NCBI RefSeq assembly: GCF_021728295.1
Contig: NZ_JAKJXE010000022.1
Location: 1-64,000, forward strand
From: Pseudomonas petrae
GTDB taxonomy: Bacteria; Pseudomonadota; Gammaproteobacteria; Pseudomonadales; Pseudomonadaceae
Length of the DNA: 64,000 nucleotides
Direction: 5' to 3'
The notes beneath the pieces are model-generated. The model was not told the origin of the DNA. It was given only the letters and a program-made list of their open reading frames with translations, and ran no database searches. Shown piece after piece: positions 35,505-44,261 of the stretch (its first letter is position 1; the number at the start of each line of letters is the position of its first letter). Both the position numbers and the translations under genes were made by a program.

Positions 35505-35605
35505 GGGCATTCTCCTGGCTGGGAATGAGGGGAGTGTAGCTGAAACGGGGGAGGGGCGGCGAGGGCCGGGAGCGTTTGGCTCCCGGGTCGCGATGTTGCG
35601 TGAAC

Positions 35606-35630
35606 TGCTTCGCGGGCAAGCGCGCTCCTA
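35606..35630. repeat. Half copy of dispersed palindromic repeat
   Basis: GCGGGCAAGCGCGCTCCTACAG lies between the antitoxin start and the nrdA stop. No partner copy is adjacent. Confidence 0.7.
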
Positions 35631-35655
35631 CAGGAGGAGGCGCTTGTCAGGGGGG

Positions 35656-38571
35656 TTACTGGCAGGCTTCGCAGTCCGGCTCGTCGATCGCGCAGGCTTT
35701 AGGCACTGGCGCGGGACCGGCCGGTCCCGCTTCGGCTGGACGCGGGGCGGTGATCGCCGAGTCGTCCGGGCCGTGGCCACCGCTGGAAACGGCGTTCAGC
35801 TTGCCGGTGTTGATGGTCGACTTCTCGGTGCTGGTCGCGGCCAGGGCACGGAGGTAGTAAGTGGTTTTGAGACCACGGTACCAGGCCATGCGGTAGGTCA
35901 CGTCCAGCTTCTTGCCCGATGCGCCGGCGATGTACAGGTTCAGCGACTGCGCCTGGTCGATCCACTTCTGACGACGGCTGGCCGCGTCAACGATCCACTT
36001 GGTGTCCACTTCGAAGGCCGTTGCGTAGAGGTCTTTCAACTCCTGCGGGATGCGCTCGATCTGCTGCACCGAACCGTCGTAGTACTTCAGGTCGTTAATC
36101 ATGACCGAGTCCCACAGGTCGCGGGCTTTCAGGTCGCGAACCAGGTACGGATTGATCACGGTGAATTCGCCCGACAGGTTCGATTTCACGTACAGGTTCT
36201 GGTAAGTCGGTTCGATCGACTGCGACACGCCGGTGATGTTGGCGATGGTGGCGGTCGGTGCGATGGCCATGATGTTCGAGTTACGAATGCCTTTCTGAAC
36301 GCGAGCACGCACGGGCGCCCAGTCCAGGCTTTCGTTGAGGTCGACGTCGATGTACTTCTGGCCACGCTGTTCGATCAGGATCTGTTGCGAATCCAGCGGC
36401 AGGATGCCTTTGGACCACAGGGAACCCTGGAACGTCTCGTAGGCACCGCGCTCGTCCGCCAGATCGCAGGACGCCTGGATCGCGTAGTAGCTGACAGCTT
36501 CCATCGAACGGTCGGCAAATTCCACGGCCGCATCGGAACCGTAAGGAATGTGCTGCAGGTACAGCGCGTCCTGGAAGCCCATGATGCCCAGACCAACCGG
36601 ACGGTGACGGAAGTTGGAGTTCCTCGCTTGCGGCACCGAGTAGTAGTTGATGTCGATCACGTTATCGAGCATGCGCACGGCAACGTCGATGGTGCGCTTG
36701 AGCTTGTCGGTGTCCAGCTTGCCGTCGACGATGTGGTTCGGCAGGTTGATCGAGCCCAGGTTGCAGACCGCGATCTCGTCCTTGTTGGTGTTCAGGGTGA
36801 TCTCGGTGCACAGGTTCGAGCTGTGAACTACGCCGACGTGCTGCTGCGGGCTGCGCAGGTTGCACGGGTCCTTGAATGTCAGCCATGGGTGGCCGGTTTC
36901 GAACAGCATGGACAGCATTTTGCGCCACAGGTCTTTGGCCTGAATGGTCTTGAACAGCTTGACCTTGCCTGGGTACTCGGTCAGTGCTTCGTAGTACTCG
37001 TAGCGCTCTTCGAAGGCTTTACCGGTCAGGTCGTGCAGATCAGGCACTTCGGACGGTGAGAACAGGGTCCATTTGCCGTCGTCGAAGACACGCTTCATGA
37101 ACAAGTCAGGGATCCAGTTGGCGGTGTTCATGTCGTGGGTACGACGACGATCATCACCGGTGTTCTTGCGCAGCTCGATGAACTCTTCGATGTCCATGTG
37201 CCAGGTTTCCAGGTACGCACAGACAGCGCCTTTGCGCTTGCCGCCCTGGTTCACGGCCACGGCCGTGTCGTTGACCACTTTCAGGAACGGCACGACGCCC
37301 TGGGATTTGCCGTTGGTGCCCTTGATGTAAGAGCCCAGCGCGCGAACCGGGGTCCAGTCGTTGCCCAGACCGCCTGCGAATTTGGACAGCATGGCGTTGT
37401 CGTGGATGGCGTGGTAAATGCCCGACAGGTCATCCGGAACGGTGGTCAGGTAGCAGCTCGACAGCTGTGGACGCAGGGTGCCAGCGTTGAACAGTGTCGG
37501 GGTCGAGGCCATGTAGTCGAAGGACGACAACAGGTTGTAGAACTCGATGGCGCGGTCTTCGCGGGCTTTCTCTTCGATCGCCAGGCCCATGGCCACACGC
37601 ATGAAGAAGATCTGCGGCAGTTCGAAACGGATGCCGTCTTTATGGATGAAGTAACGGTCGTACAGGGTTTGCAGGCCCAGGTAGGTGAACTGCTGGTCGC
37701 GCTCGTGGTTGATCGCTTTGCCCAGTTTTTCCAGGTCAAATTCGGCCAGCACCGGGTTCAGCAGTTCGAACTGGATGCCTTTCTCGACGTAAGCCGGCAG
37801 CGCCTTGGCGTACAGGTCGACCATTTCGTGGTGAGTGGCGCTTTCGGCGACACCGAGGAAACCCAGGCCTTCGGCACGCAGGGTGTCCATCAGCAGGCGG
37901 GCGGTGACGAACGAGTAGTTCGGCTCACGCTCAACCAGGGTGCGCGCGGTCATCACCAGTGCGGTGTTGACGTCGGTCAGCGCCACGCCGTCGTACAGGT
38001 TTTTCAGGGTTTCGCTCTGGATCAGGTTGGCGTCAACCTCGGCCAGGCCTTCGCACGCTTCGGTGACGATGGTGTTCAGGCGGCCCATGTCCAGCGGCGC
38101 GAGGCTGCCGTCTTTGGCGGTGATGCGAATCGACGGGTGCGCGTGCACAGTGGTTTCGCCAGCCGTGCGACCGGCACGCTCCTTGGAGCGCTCGTTGCGG
38201 TAGATCACGTAGTCGCGGGCAACTTTCTGCTCGCCGGCGCGCATCAGCGCCAGTTCGACCTGATCCTGGATTTCTTCGATGTGGATGGTGCCGCCCGACG
38301 GCATGCGACGCTTGAAGGTCGCGGAGACCTGTTCGGTCAGGCGCGCAACGGTGTCGTGGATACGCGACGAAGCGGCAGCGGTGCCGCCTTCAACTGCGAG
38401 AAAGGCCTTGGTGATGGCGACGGTGATCTTGTCATCGGTGTACGCAACGACGGTGCCGTTACGCTTGATCACACGCAGCTGACCCGGAGCGGTGGCGGAC
38501 AGGTCCTGCTGGGTCGCACCTGTCTGCGGCGCGGTGGCCTGCGGATTCTCGCGAGTTGTGTCGGTTTGCAT
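35656..38571 (-). CDS. nrdA: Class Ia ribonucleotide reductase, large (catalytic) subunit
   Basis: 971 residues from the ATG at 38571 (GGAGA 5 bases upstream; an in-frame GTG lies four codons earlier). Two ATP-cone regulatory domains stand in tandem (about 30-125 and 145-235), the Pseudomonas pattern in place of one cone in E. coli. Catalytic residues are C588-x-E590 (NLCTEI) and C603 (AVCNLGSINL); the C-terminal CEACQ carries the thioredoxin-reducible cysteine pair. It reduces ribonucleoside diphosphates using the NrdB radical. NrdB lies 1.6 kb downstream, with the Fic pair in between. Confidence 0.96.
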   Translation of the reverse strand: MQTDTTRENPQATAPQTGATQQDLSATAPGQLRVIKRNGTVVAYTDDKITVAITKAFLAVEGGTAAASSRIHDTVARLTEQVSATFKRRMPSGGTIHIEEIQDQVELALMRAGEQKVARDYVIYRNERSKERAGRTAGETTVHAHPSIRITAKDGSLAPLDMGRLNTIVTEACEGLAEVDANLIQSETLKNLYDGVALTDVNTALVMTARTLVEREPNYSFVTARLLMDTLRAEGLGFLGVAESATHHEMVDLYAKALPAYVEKGIQFELLNPVLAEFDLEKLGKAINHERDQQFTYLGLQTLYDRYFIHKDGIRFELPQIFFMRVAMGLAIEEKAREDRAIEFYNLLSSFDYMASTPTLFNAGTLRPQLSSCYLTTVPDDLSGIYHAIHDNAMLSKFAGGLGNDWTPVRALGSYIKGTNGKSQGVVPFLKVVNDTAVAVNQGGKRKGAVCAYLETWHMDIEEFIELRKNTGDDRRRTHDMNTANWIPDLFMKRVFDDGKWTLFSPSEVPDLHDLTGKAFEERYEYYEALTEYPGKVKLFKTIQAKDLWRKMLSMLFETGHPWLTFKDPCNLRSPQQHVGVVHSSNLCTEITLNTNKDEIAVCNLGSINLPNHIVDGKLDTDKLKRTIDVAVRMLDNVIDINYYSVPQARNSNFRHRPVGLGIMGFQDALYLQHIPYGSDAAVEFADRSMEAVSYYAIQASCDLADERGAYETFQGSLWSKGILPLDSQQILIEQRGQKYIDVDLNESLDWAPVRARVQKGIRNSNIMAIAPTATIANITGVSQSIEPTYQNLYVKSNLSGEFTVINPYLVRDLKARDLWDSVMINDLKYYDGSVQQIERIPQELKDLYATAFEVDTKWIVDAASRRQKWIDQAQSLNLYIAGASGKKLDVTYRMAWYRGLKTTYYLRALAATSTEKSTINTGKLNAVSSGGHGPDDSAITAPRPAEAGPAGPAPVPKACAIDEPDCEACQ

Positions 38572-38943
38572 GGGTGTCTCCACGTTCTCTAAGTTTGTTT
38601 GGGCGCGACGTGCGCGCCCACCGTTTCGTCTTGCGGCAGTGAACCGACAAATGTCAGGCCATGACTTCAGGACGAATGGGAAGGTGGATTTACCCTCCCT
38701 GGCGTTGAAGTCGAAAAGGGTGCCGGACTTGAGCCCGTCACCCGAAAAACTGTTGCAGAATGCGCGTGTGATGTTGCAACACGTGTGCCGCTGCGCGCAG
38801 ATCCCAAGGCTGGGTGGTCTGCCATTCGCGCTGGCGGGGTAGAGCGGTGGATTCGGCGGTTATTCAGCCATTCCTGCACACGTAATGCGCGAGAAAAAAA
38901 CCTTGAAATGGCGCCCTGACTTGTGTTTGAGATTTGGGCGAAA

Positions 38944-38959
38944 ACCCCACATGTAGGGT
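38944..38959. promoter_or_regulatory. Candidate NrdR-type palindrome upstream of nrdA
   Basis: ACCCCACATGTAGGGT pairs in 14 of 16 positions with its reverse complement and resembles the NrdR outline (acaCwAtATaTwGtgt) only in part. It is about 370 bp before the nrdA ATG. NrdR is the usual repressor of nrd genes; no second box at the usual 31-32 bp spacing was found. Confidence 0.3.
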
Positions 38960-39017
38960 CTCCGCCGTCGAAGGGCTACAAGATATGCGTTTCGGACACT
39001 TACTGCAACGCATGACC

Positions 39018-39026
39018 TGTGGATAA
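39018..39026 (-). promoter_or_regulatory. DnaA box upstream of nrdA
   Basis: TTATCCACA on the minus strand is a perfect consensus DnaA box, about 450 bp upstream of nrdA. DnaA control of nrdAB through such boxes is established in E. coli. Only one perfect box is seen, so this is not a replication origin. Confidence 0.6.
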
Positions 39027-39271
39027 AGCTGTGTGTAATTTGTGTGTGAAACGGTGAAATCCCGTGTAGGCCGCATGGCGTCTGGGATGGGCCGCTGGTC
39101 ACTGTTTTTTCATCGTGGAAAACGCCGGCGAAAAACAATTGCCCGGTTTTTTGCGGGCGCGAACGCTATCACAAAAAACGTATTTGGCAAGGGCGGTTGT
39201 CGGCGCATTTGCGGAAGATTTCTCGTCGTTCCAGACCGCCACCGTGTCGCGCAGTAAACGCTATTCATGTG

Positions 39272-39523
39272 CGAGTGAGCTTGCTGGCGAAAGCGGTGGG
39301 TCAGGCGAAATTGGTGGCGCAGGCAGACCGCATTCGCGGGCAAGCGCGCTCCTACAGTGGATTTGCGTCGAATCCAATAATCGCGGTCATTCGCAAAATC
39401 GGTTTGCAGCAAACGCAAAATCCAAAGACGCCCGCAAAATCTGTAGGAGCCGGCTTGCTGGCGAATGCGTTGTGTCCGCCGCCCGATTTGCCCATGATCG
39501 GGCGCATCGCCGGCAAGCGCGCC
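39272..39523. repeat. Dispersed palindromic repeat cluster upstream of rstA
   Basis: Two hairpin-type pairs: 39272-39360 (GAGTGAGCTTGCTGGCGAA ... GGGCAAGCGCGCTCCTACAG) and 39442-39523 (TGTAGGAGCCGGCTTGCTGG ... CCGGCAAGCGCGCC). The 38572-39586 gap otherwise holds the nrdA upstream region; no gene was recognised in it. Confidence 0.8.
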
Positions 39524-39586
39524 ACGCCTTCGGCAGAAGCACATCACAAGACACCTATTAATAAGAACAACACCAGGAGCCTCACC

Positions 39587-40324
39587 GTGCAGCAACAACC
39601 CTGGCAGGTGCTGATCGTCGAGGATGACCAGCGGCTGGCCGAGCTCACCCGCGACTACCTCGAAAACAACGGCCTGCGCGTGAGCCTGGAAGGGGATGGC
39701 GCGCGGGCGGCGCAGCGAATCATCGACGAGCAGCCGGATCTGGTGATCCTCGACCTCATGCTGCCCGGCGAAGACGGCCTGAGCATCTGCCGCAAAGTGC
39801 GCAGCCACTACGACGGCCCGATCCTGATGCTCACCGCGCGCACCGACGACAGCGACCAGATTCAGGGTCTGGACATGGGCGCTGACGACTACGTCGGCAA
39901 ACCGGTGCATCCCCGGGTTCTGCTTGCGCGCATCCATGCGTTGTTAAGGCGCAGCGAAACCGTCGAAAGCCCCGTCCAGGAACAGCGCCGGCTGGAATTC
40001 GGCGCGCTGGTGGTGGACAACACCCTGCGCGAAGCCTGGCTCAACGACCAGAGCGTCGAACTGACCAGCGCCGAATTCGACCTGTTGTGGCTGTTGGTCG
40101 CCAATGCCGGGCGCATTCTCTCTCGCGAAGAAATCTTTACCGCCCTGCGCGGCGTCGGCTACGACGGCCAGGACCGCTCCATCGACGTGCGCATCTCGAA
40201 AATCCGCCCGCGCATCGGTGACGACCCGGATCACCCGCGCCTGATCAAGACCGTGCGCAACAAGGGTTACCTGTTTGTGCCCCACGCGGCCGCGCAACTG
40301 CCCTCCCTCAAGCGCGACGGCTGA
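39587..40324 (+). CDS. rstA: OmpR-family response regulator RstA
   Basis: 245 residues from a GTG at 39587 (CAGGAGCC about 6 bases upstream); the long open frame before it is repeat DNA. Receiver domain with D13-D14 (VEDD), phospho-acceptor D56 (LVILDLMLPG) and LTARTDD; C-terminal winged helix of OmpR type (SRISKIRPRIGDDP; VRNKGYLFVP). The IRPRIGDDPDHPRLIKTVRNKGYLF tail is the RstA form. It is the first gene of rstA-rstB-fhuF, spaced 3 bp from the kinase gene. Confidence 0.9.
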   Translation: MQQQPWQVLIVEDDQRLAELTRDYLENNGLRVSLEGDGARAAQRIIDEQPDLVILDLMLPGEDGLSICRKVRSHYDGPILMLTARTDDSDQIQGLDMGADDYVGKPVHPRVLLARIHALLRRSETVESPVQEQRRLEFGALVVDNTLREAWLNDQSVELTSAEFDLLWLLVANAGRILSREEIFTALRGVGYDGQDRSIDVRISKIRPRIGDDPDHPRLIKTVRNKGYLFVPHAAAQLPSLKRDG

Positions 40325-40327
40325 CCG

Positions 40328-41968
40328 ATGAATTCCATTTTCCTGCGCATCTATGGCGGCATGCTTGGCGTTCTGGTGCTGGTGGCGTTGCTGGGCGTGC
40401 TGACCCTGCATCTGGTCAATGCCGTGCGCGCCGATCACTACCGCGAGCAGTTGGCCCACGGTACGTTCACGCTGATGGCCGACAATCTGCGGGGCATGAA
40501 CGACATCGAACGCACCCGCGCCCTCGCCGTGTGGGAGCGTCTGCTGGGCATCCCGCTGACCTTGGAAACCGCCGAGCACGCGTATCTGGACGGCAGCGCG
40601 CGCAGCCGGCTGAGTCGAGGGCAGGTGGTGGTCGAGCAGACCGGGCCTCATGCCGCGCGAGTGTTTCGGGAGGTCGAGCCTGCGGTGTCGGGCAACCCGT
40701 CCAGCGGTTTGCTGCTGACCGGCGAGGTGCGGCAGATCAGCGAGCAACTGGCCCGCGCGACGATCTTTCTGTTGCTGGATGAGCTGGTGCGTCTGCCGGT
40801 CAATGAGCAACCGGCGCGGCTTGAAGCGTTGCGCCAGAGCAAGGGTTTCGGCTTCGACATGCAGCTGATCCGGCTGGAGAAGCTGGATGTCGACGATGAC
40901 CAGCGTCGGCGCATCGACGAGGGCGACACGGTGATGGCGCTGGGCAAGGGCGGCGATTCGATCCGCGTGCTGTCCGGCGTCGGCGAAACCCCGTGGGTGC
41001 TGGAGATCGGCCCGCTGTTCCAGATGAACCCCTATCCGCCGGAGCTGCTGATCCTCATCGCGTTTCTCGGTCTGTGCCTGATCGGCCTGGTTGTGTACCT
41101 GCTGGTGCGTCGGCTTGAGCATCGGCTGCGCGGGCTGGAAGCGGCGGCCACGCAGATCGCCCAGGGCAGCCTGGAAACCCGCGTGCCCGCAGCGGGCGCT
41201 GATTCGGTCGGGCGGCTGGCGTTGGCGTTCAATGGCATGGCCGAGCATCTGCAGCGTTCGCTGATGATCCAGCGCGAGCTAGTGCGCGCGGTGTCCCACG
41301 AGCTGCGCACGCCGGTGGCGCGGTTGCGTTTCGGGCTGGAAATGATCAACGACGCCACGACCCCGGAAGCGCGGCATAAATACATGGTCGGCATGGACAG
41401 CGATATTCAGGACCTCGACAAGCTGGTTGACGAGATGCTCACCTACGCGCGCCTGGAGCAGGGCGCGCCGACCCTGAATTTCCAGCGCATCGACCTCGAC
41501 GCCCTGATCGATCAGGTGATTGCCGAACTGGCCCCGCTGCGGCCGCATATCAGTGTCAGGCGCGGGGAGTGCGTTGATGCGCTGCATCGTATCGGATCAG
41601 GGGAAGAGCATTGGGTCGAGGCCGAGCCGCGTTACTTGCACCGGGCGCTGCAGAATCTGGTGAGCAATGCCATGCGCCACGCCGAGTCGGAGGTGCGCAT
41701 CGGTTATCAGCTGAGTGAGGAGCGCTGTCGCATCGACGTCGAAGATGACGGCCCCGGCGTGCCGGAAAGTGCCTGGGAGCGCATCTTTACGCCCTTCATG
41801 CGCCTGGACGACAGCCGCACCCGGGCGTCGGGCGGGCATGGGTTGGGGTTGTCGATCGTGCGCCGCATCATTCACTGGCATGGCGGCCGTGCGCTGATCG
41901 GGCGCAGTCAGACCTTGGGTGGCGCGTGTTTCAGCCTGGCCTGGCCGCGTCAGCAGGGGGAGGCGTGA
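40328..41968 (+). CDS. rstB: Sensor histidine kinase RstB
   Basis: 546 residues. N-terminal span (about 5-30), periplasmic domain to about 235 ending in the RstB-like LFQMNPYPPELL, second span (about 240-260), HAMP (about 260-310), HisKA with phospho-acceptor H324 (VSHELRTPVARLRFG), and HATPase with N-box NLVSNAMRHA, G1 DDGPGVP and G2 GGHGLGLSIV. It should phosphorylate RstA in response to an envelope signal. It is longer than E. coli RstB (433), mostly through the periplasmic part. Its stop overlaps the fhuF start by one base. Confidence 0.9.
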   Translation: MNSIFLRIYGGMLGVLVLVALLGVLTLHLVNAVRADHYREQLAHGTFTLMADNLRGMNDIERTRALAVWERLLGIPLTLETAEHAYLDGSARSRLSRGQVVVEQTGPHAARVFREVEPAVSGNPSSGLLLTGEVRQISEQLARATIFLLLDELVRLPVNEQPARLEALRQSKGFGFDMQLIRLEKLDVDDDQRRRIDEGDTVMALGKGGDSIRVLSGVGETPWVLEIGPLFQMNPYPPELLILIAFLGLCLIGLVVYLLVRRLEHRLRGLEAAATQIAQGSLETRVPAAGADSVGRLALAFNGMAEHLQRSLMIQRELVRAVSHELRTPVARLRFGLEMINDATTPEARHKYMVGMDSDIQDLDKLVDEMLTYARLEQGAPTLNFQRIDLDALIDQVIAELAPLRPHISVRRGECVDALHRIGSGEEHWVEAEPRYLHRALQNLVSNAMRHAESEVRIGYQLSEERCRIDVEDDGPGVPESAWERIFTPFMRLDDSRTRASGGHGLGLSIVRRIIHWHGGRALIGRSQTLGGACFSLAWPRQQGEA

Positions 41969-42699
41969 TGTTCGAAGGGGCGCTGGCCGGGTTTGCCCGC
42001 ACGGTGGTGATCGATGAAACGCGGCCTGTGTTGCCGCTGACCGAGCTGTTGCGGGATGACGCTCTGGATCGCTTGCTGCTGAAGGTGTATGGGCCGGAGC
42101 TGGTGAAGGACCAGTTGCCGGTGCTGGTCTCGCAATGGATGAAGTATTACGCGATGCAGCTGATTCCGCCGGTGGTGGTGGCGAGTCTGGCCCATGGCCT
42201 GGGGTGGCCGTTGGGGCTAGACCGGCTGAGTTTCGCCCTGCACGAACGTGGCTATCTGGATGGAGTGCGGTTCGAGGGGGCCATGACGCATGTGTCGGCT
42301 TCGGATGACCCGTTCGAGCGTTTTGCGACGCTGCTGGCGAATCTGCAGCAGGTGATCGACCGCATGAGTGCCTACGGTGATGTGCCGGCGGCGGTGCTGT
42401 GGGGCAACGCCGGGGATTATCTGGAAACCTGCTTGCGGCAATTGTCCGCGGCGAGCGACGTTTCCGTTGTTCCGGGGTATGGGCTGTTGCGTGAAAGGCT
42501 GAGGCCGGATGGGCGGCGCAATCCGCTGTTCAACGCCGTTAGCTATAGAGAGAGGGAGGGGCAGACGGTCCGGCAGAGGCGCACGTGCTGCCTGAGTTAT
42601 CGGGTGGAATGGGTGGGGCGGTGTGAGCATTGTCCTTTGGACGCGGCCGTCAGCCCCGAATCGCCACCAGACTCAATAGCTGCCCGTCCTGCACACTGA
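41968..42699 (+). CDS. fhuF: Siderophore-iron reductase FhuF
   Basis: 243 residues, start overlapping the rstB stop (TGATG). The [2Fe-2S] motif CC-x10-C-x2-C is complete: C207, C208, C219 and C222. FhuF proteins reduce ferric siderophores in the cytoplasm to free the iron. Coupling to an rst two-component pair is unusual and suggests the pair responds to iron or siderophore stress. Its 3' end overlaps the convergent phosphopantetheinyl transferase gene by 50 bp. Confidence 0.9.
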   Translation: MFEGALAGFARTVVIDETRPVLPLTELLRDDALDRLLLKVYGPELVKDQLPVLVSQWMKYYAMQLIPPVVVASLAHGLGWPLGLDRLSFALHERGYLDGVRFEGAMTHVSASDDPFERFATLLANLQQVIDRMSAYGDVPAAVLWGNAGDYLETCLRQLSAASDVSVVPGYGLLRERLRPDGRRNPLFNAVSYREREGQTVRQRRTCCLSYRVEWVGRCEHCPLDAAVSPESPPDSIAARPAH

Positions 42700-43384
42700 A
42701 CTGTGCTTCCAGCTCCTTGCCGTTATGCCATTCCTTCGACAGATCGATTGTCAGCCGCAGCCGCGCGTTGCCGTCGTCTGACCATTCCAGCAGTTCGGCG
42801 TCCTCGAAATAAAAGCGCTTGAGCACGATGGGGTAGAGCGCCTTGAACAGGCTTTCTTTCAGGGAAAAGGTCAGGGTGACGACCTTGGCCGCTTGATGTT
42901 CGGACCCAGCGTTCAGGCGCTGCATTTCTGCCGGAGTCAGAATCTCCCCGGCCAGGCGCACGGCGCGCTCGTTGCTCATCAACTGTTCCACGTCCAGCCC
43001 CAATCCGCGCCAGTCCGTTTTGCGCGCAACGATCGCGGCGGCCCAGCCGGTGCTGTGGGTGATCGAACCGGTGACGTCCGCAGGCCAGATCGGCGCGCGG
43101 TCTTCGCCGATCAGCGGCACCTGCAAACGCCCATCCAGCTGGCGCATCGCCTCCCGCGCGCACAAACGACCGGCAAGAAACTCCGTCTGCCGCTTGGCCA
43201 CCGAACGCTGAATGGAGGCGGGCGGCTCGATGAGACAGCGCTGAAAATCGCCGTCGATGAGCTTTTGCGGATCGAACCGACTGCTCACCAACACCACATC
43301 CGCCAGCCCATGGGGCAAGGGCCAGTGAGCGGTGAGGGCGGGGCAACAGTCGGGCAGTGTCGGGGATCGAGTCATGCCCGGCAT
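42650..43384 (-). CDS. 4'-phosphopantetheinyl transferase, EntD/PcpS type
   Basis: 244 residues. The family signatures are present: GRLCAREAMRQL, the magnesium-binding GLDVEQ, and FSLKESLFKALYP with the W/F-x-x-K-E-S motif. It transfers phosphopantetheine from CoA to carrier proteins; in Pseudomonas the single enzyme of this type serves fatty-acid synthesis and siderophore (pyoverdine) assembly. The neighbouring fhuF fits an iron link. The gene is convergent with fhuF with a tail overlap. The ATG at 43384 lies in a GATCGAGTCATG context with GGGGATCGAG upstream. Confidence 0.9.
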   Translation of the reverse strand: MPGMTRSPTLPDCCPALTAHWPLPHGLADVVLVSSRFDPQKLIDGDFQRCLIEPPASIQRSVAKRQTEFLAGRLCAREAMRQLDGRLQVPLIGEDRAPIWPADVTGSITHSTGWAAAIVARKTDWRGLGLDVEQLMSNERAVRLAGEILTPAEMQRLNAGSEHQAAKVVTLTFSLKESLFKALYPIVLKRFYFEDAELLEWSDDGNARLRLTIDLSKEWHNGKELEAQFSVQDGQLLSLVAIRG

Positions 43385-43469
43385 TCTGCCGGAACCGCAG
43401 TGTCGTGCGCAAAAATCGGTTTGCCGCCGAATGGAAGCGCGGCCGTCCGTACGTCGGTTTGCGGCGGAC

Positions 43470-44105
43470 GCAAAACCAAAGGCATGCGCAAAACCTGTGG
43501 GAGCCGGCTTGCTGGCGAATGCGGTGGGTCAGACGAAATCGATGGCACAGGCAGATTGCATTCGCGGGCAAGCGCGCTCCTACAGTGGATCTGCGGCGAC
43601 CGCGAGATCGCGGGCACCCGCAACACCAATTGTGGAGAACGCAAAACCAAAGGCATGCGCAAAACCTGTGGGAGCCGGCTTGCTGGCGAATGCGGTGGGT
43701 CAGACGAAATCGATGGCACAGGCAGATTGCATTCGCGGGCAAGCTCCTACAGTGGAGCTGCGGCGAGCGCGAGATCGTGGGCACCCGCAACACCAATTGT
43801 GGAGAACGCAAAACCAAAGGCATGCGCAAAACCTGTGGGAGCCGGCTTGCTGGCGAATGCGGTGTGTCAGGCGAAATCGATGGCACAGGCAGATCGCATT
43901 CGCGGGACAAGCCACGCTCCTACAGTGGATCTGCGGCGAGAGCGAGATCGTGGGCACCCGCAACACCAATTGTGGAGAACGCAAAACCAAAGGCATGCGC
44001 AAAACCTGTGGGAGCCGGCTTGCTGGCGAATGCGATGGGTCAGGCGAAATCGATGGCACAGGCAGATTGCATTCGCGGGCAAGCCACGCTCCTACAGGGG
44101 ATCGG
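43470..44105. repeat. Tandem ~170-bp repeat, nearly four copies
   Basis: Copies begin at 43470, 43641, 43808 and 43981 (spacings 171, 167, 173) with GCAAAACCAAAGGCATGCGC. Each unit contains the palindromic pair TGTGGGAGCCGGCTTGCTGG / GGGCAAGC...CTCCTACAG and ends in ACCCGCAACACCAATTGTGG. Copies differ by small indels in the right arm (for example 43739-43750, where the arm is shortened). ORFs through here encode repeated peptides and are not genes. Confidence 0.92.
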
Positions 44106-44161
44106 GGCAATCCTGGAGAGTTGGAGTGTGAGCACGGCCCATCAAAAAACCCCAATACACC

Positions 44162-44200
44162 GTTCAGCCCGGGTTCAGTGCGTGTTCAGGAGGGGTTCAG
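44162..44200 (+). promoter_or_regulatory. Four direct PhoP half-sites (two PhoP boxes)
   Basis: GTTCAG occurs at 44162, 44173, 44184 and 44195, an exact 11-bp period and thus one face of the helix. Direct hexamer repeats spaced 11 bp are the binding mode of PhoP/OmpR-class regulators. They lie about 60-100 bp before a secreted-protein gene and upstream of phoP-phoQ, which fits PhoP autoregulation. Confidence 0.75.
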
Positions 44201-44261
44201 CGCTGGCTGCGTATGCTCCAAACCGTACCCAACAAGGCGCCTGGCGCCGGAGGACCTGCTC

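Noticed and set aside
35479..38592. Long plus-strand ORFs (526 and 485 residues) opposite nrdA
   Set aside because: They are antisense to a certain gene, arise from GC3 bias, lack ribosome sites and contain no domain. The same holds for long shadows opposite dctA, the aminotransferase and AcnX.
39018..39026. Replication origin
   Set aside because: A single DnaA box without AT-rich unwinding region, dnaA or dnaN; better read as nrdA regulation.
41926..41967. Upstream start for fhuF inside rstB
   Set aside because: The ATG at 41968 overlaps the rstB stop in the classic coupled form and starts the conserved part of the protein.
43332..44261. 452- and 303-residue ORFs through the 170-bp array
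   Set aside because: Repeat translation; only the last 142 codons (from 44262) have a ribosome site and signal peptide and were kept.
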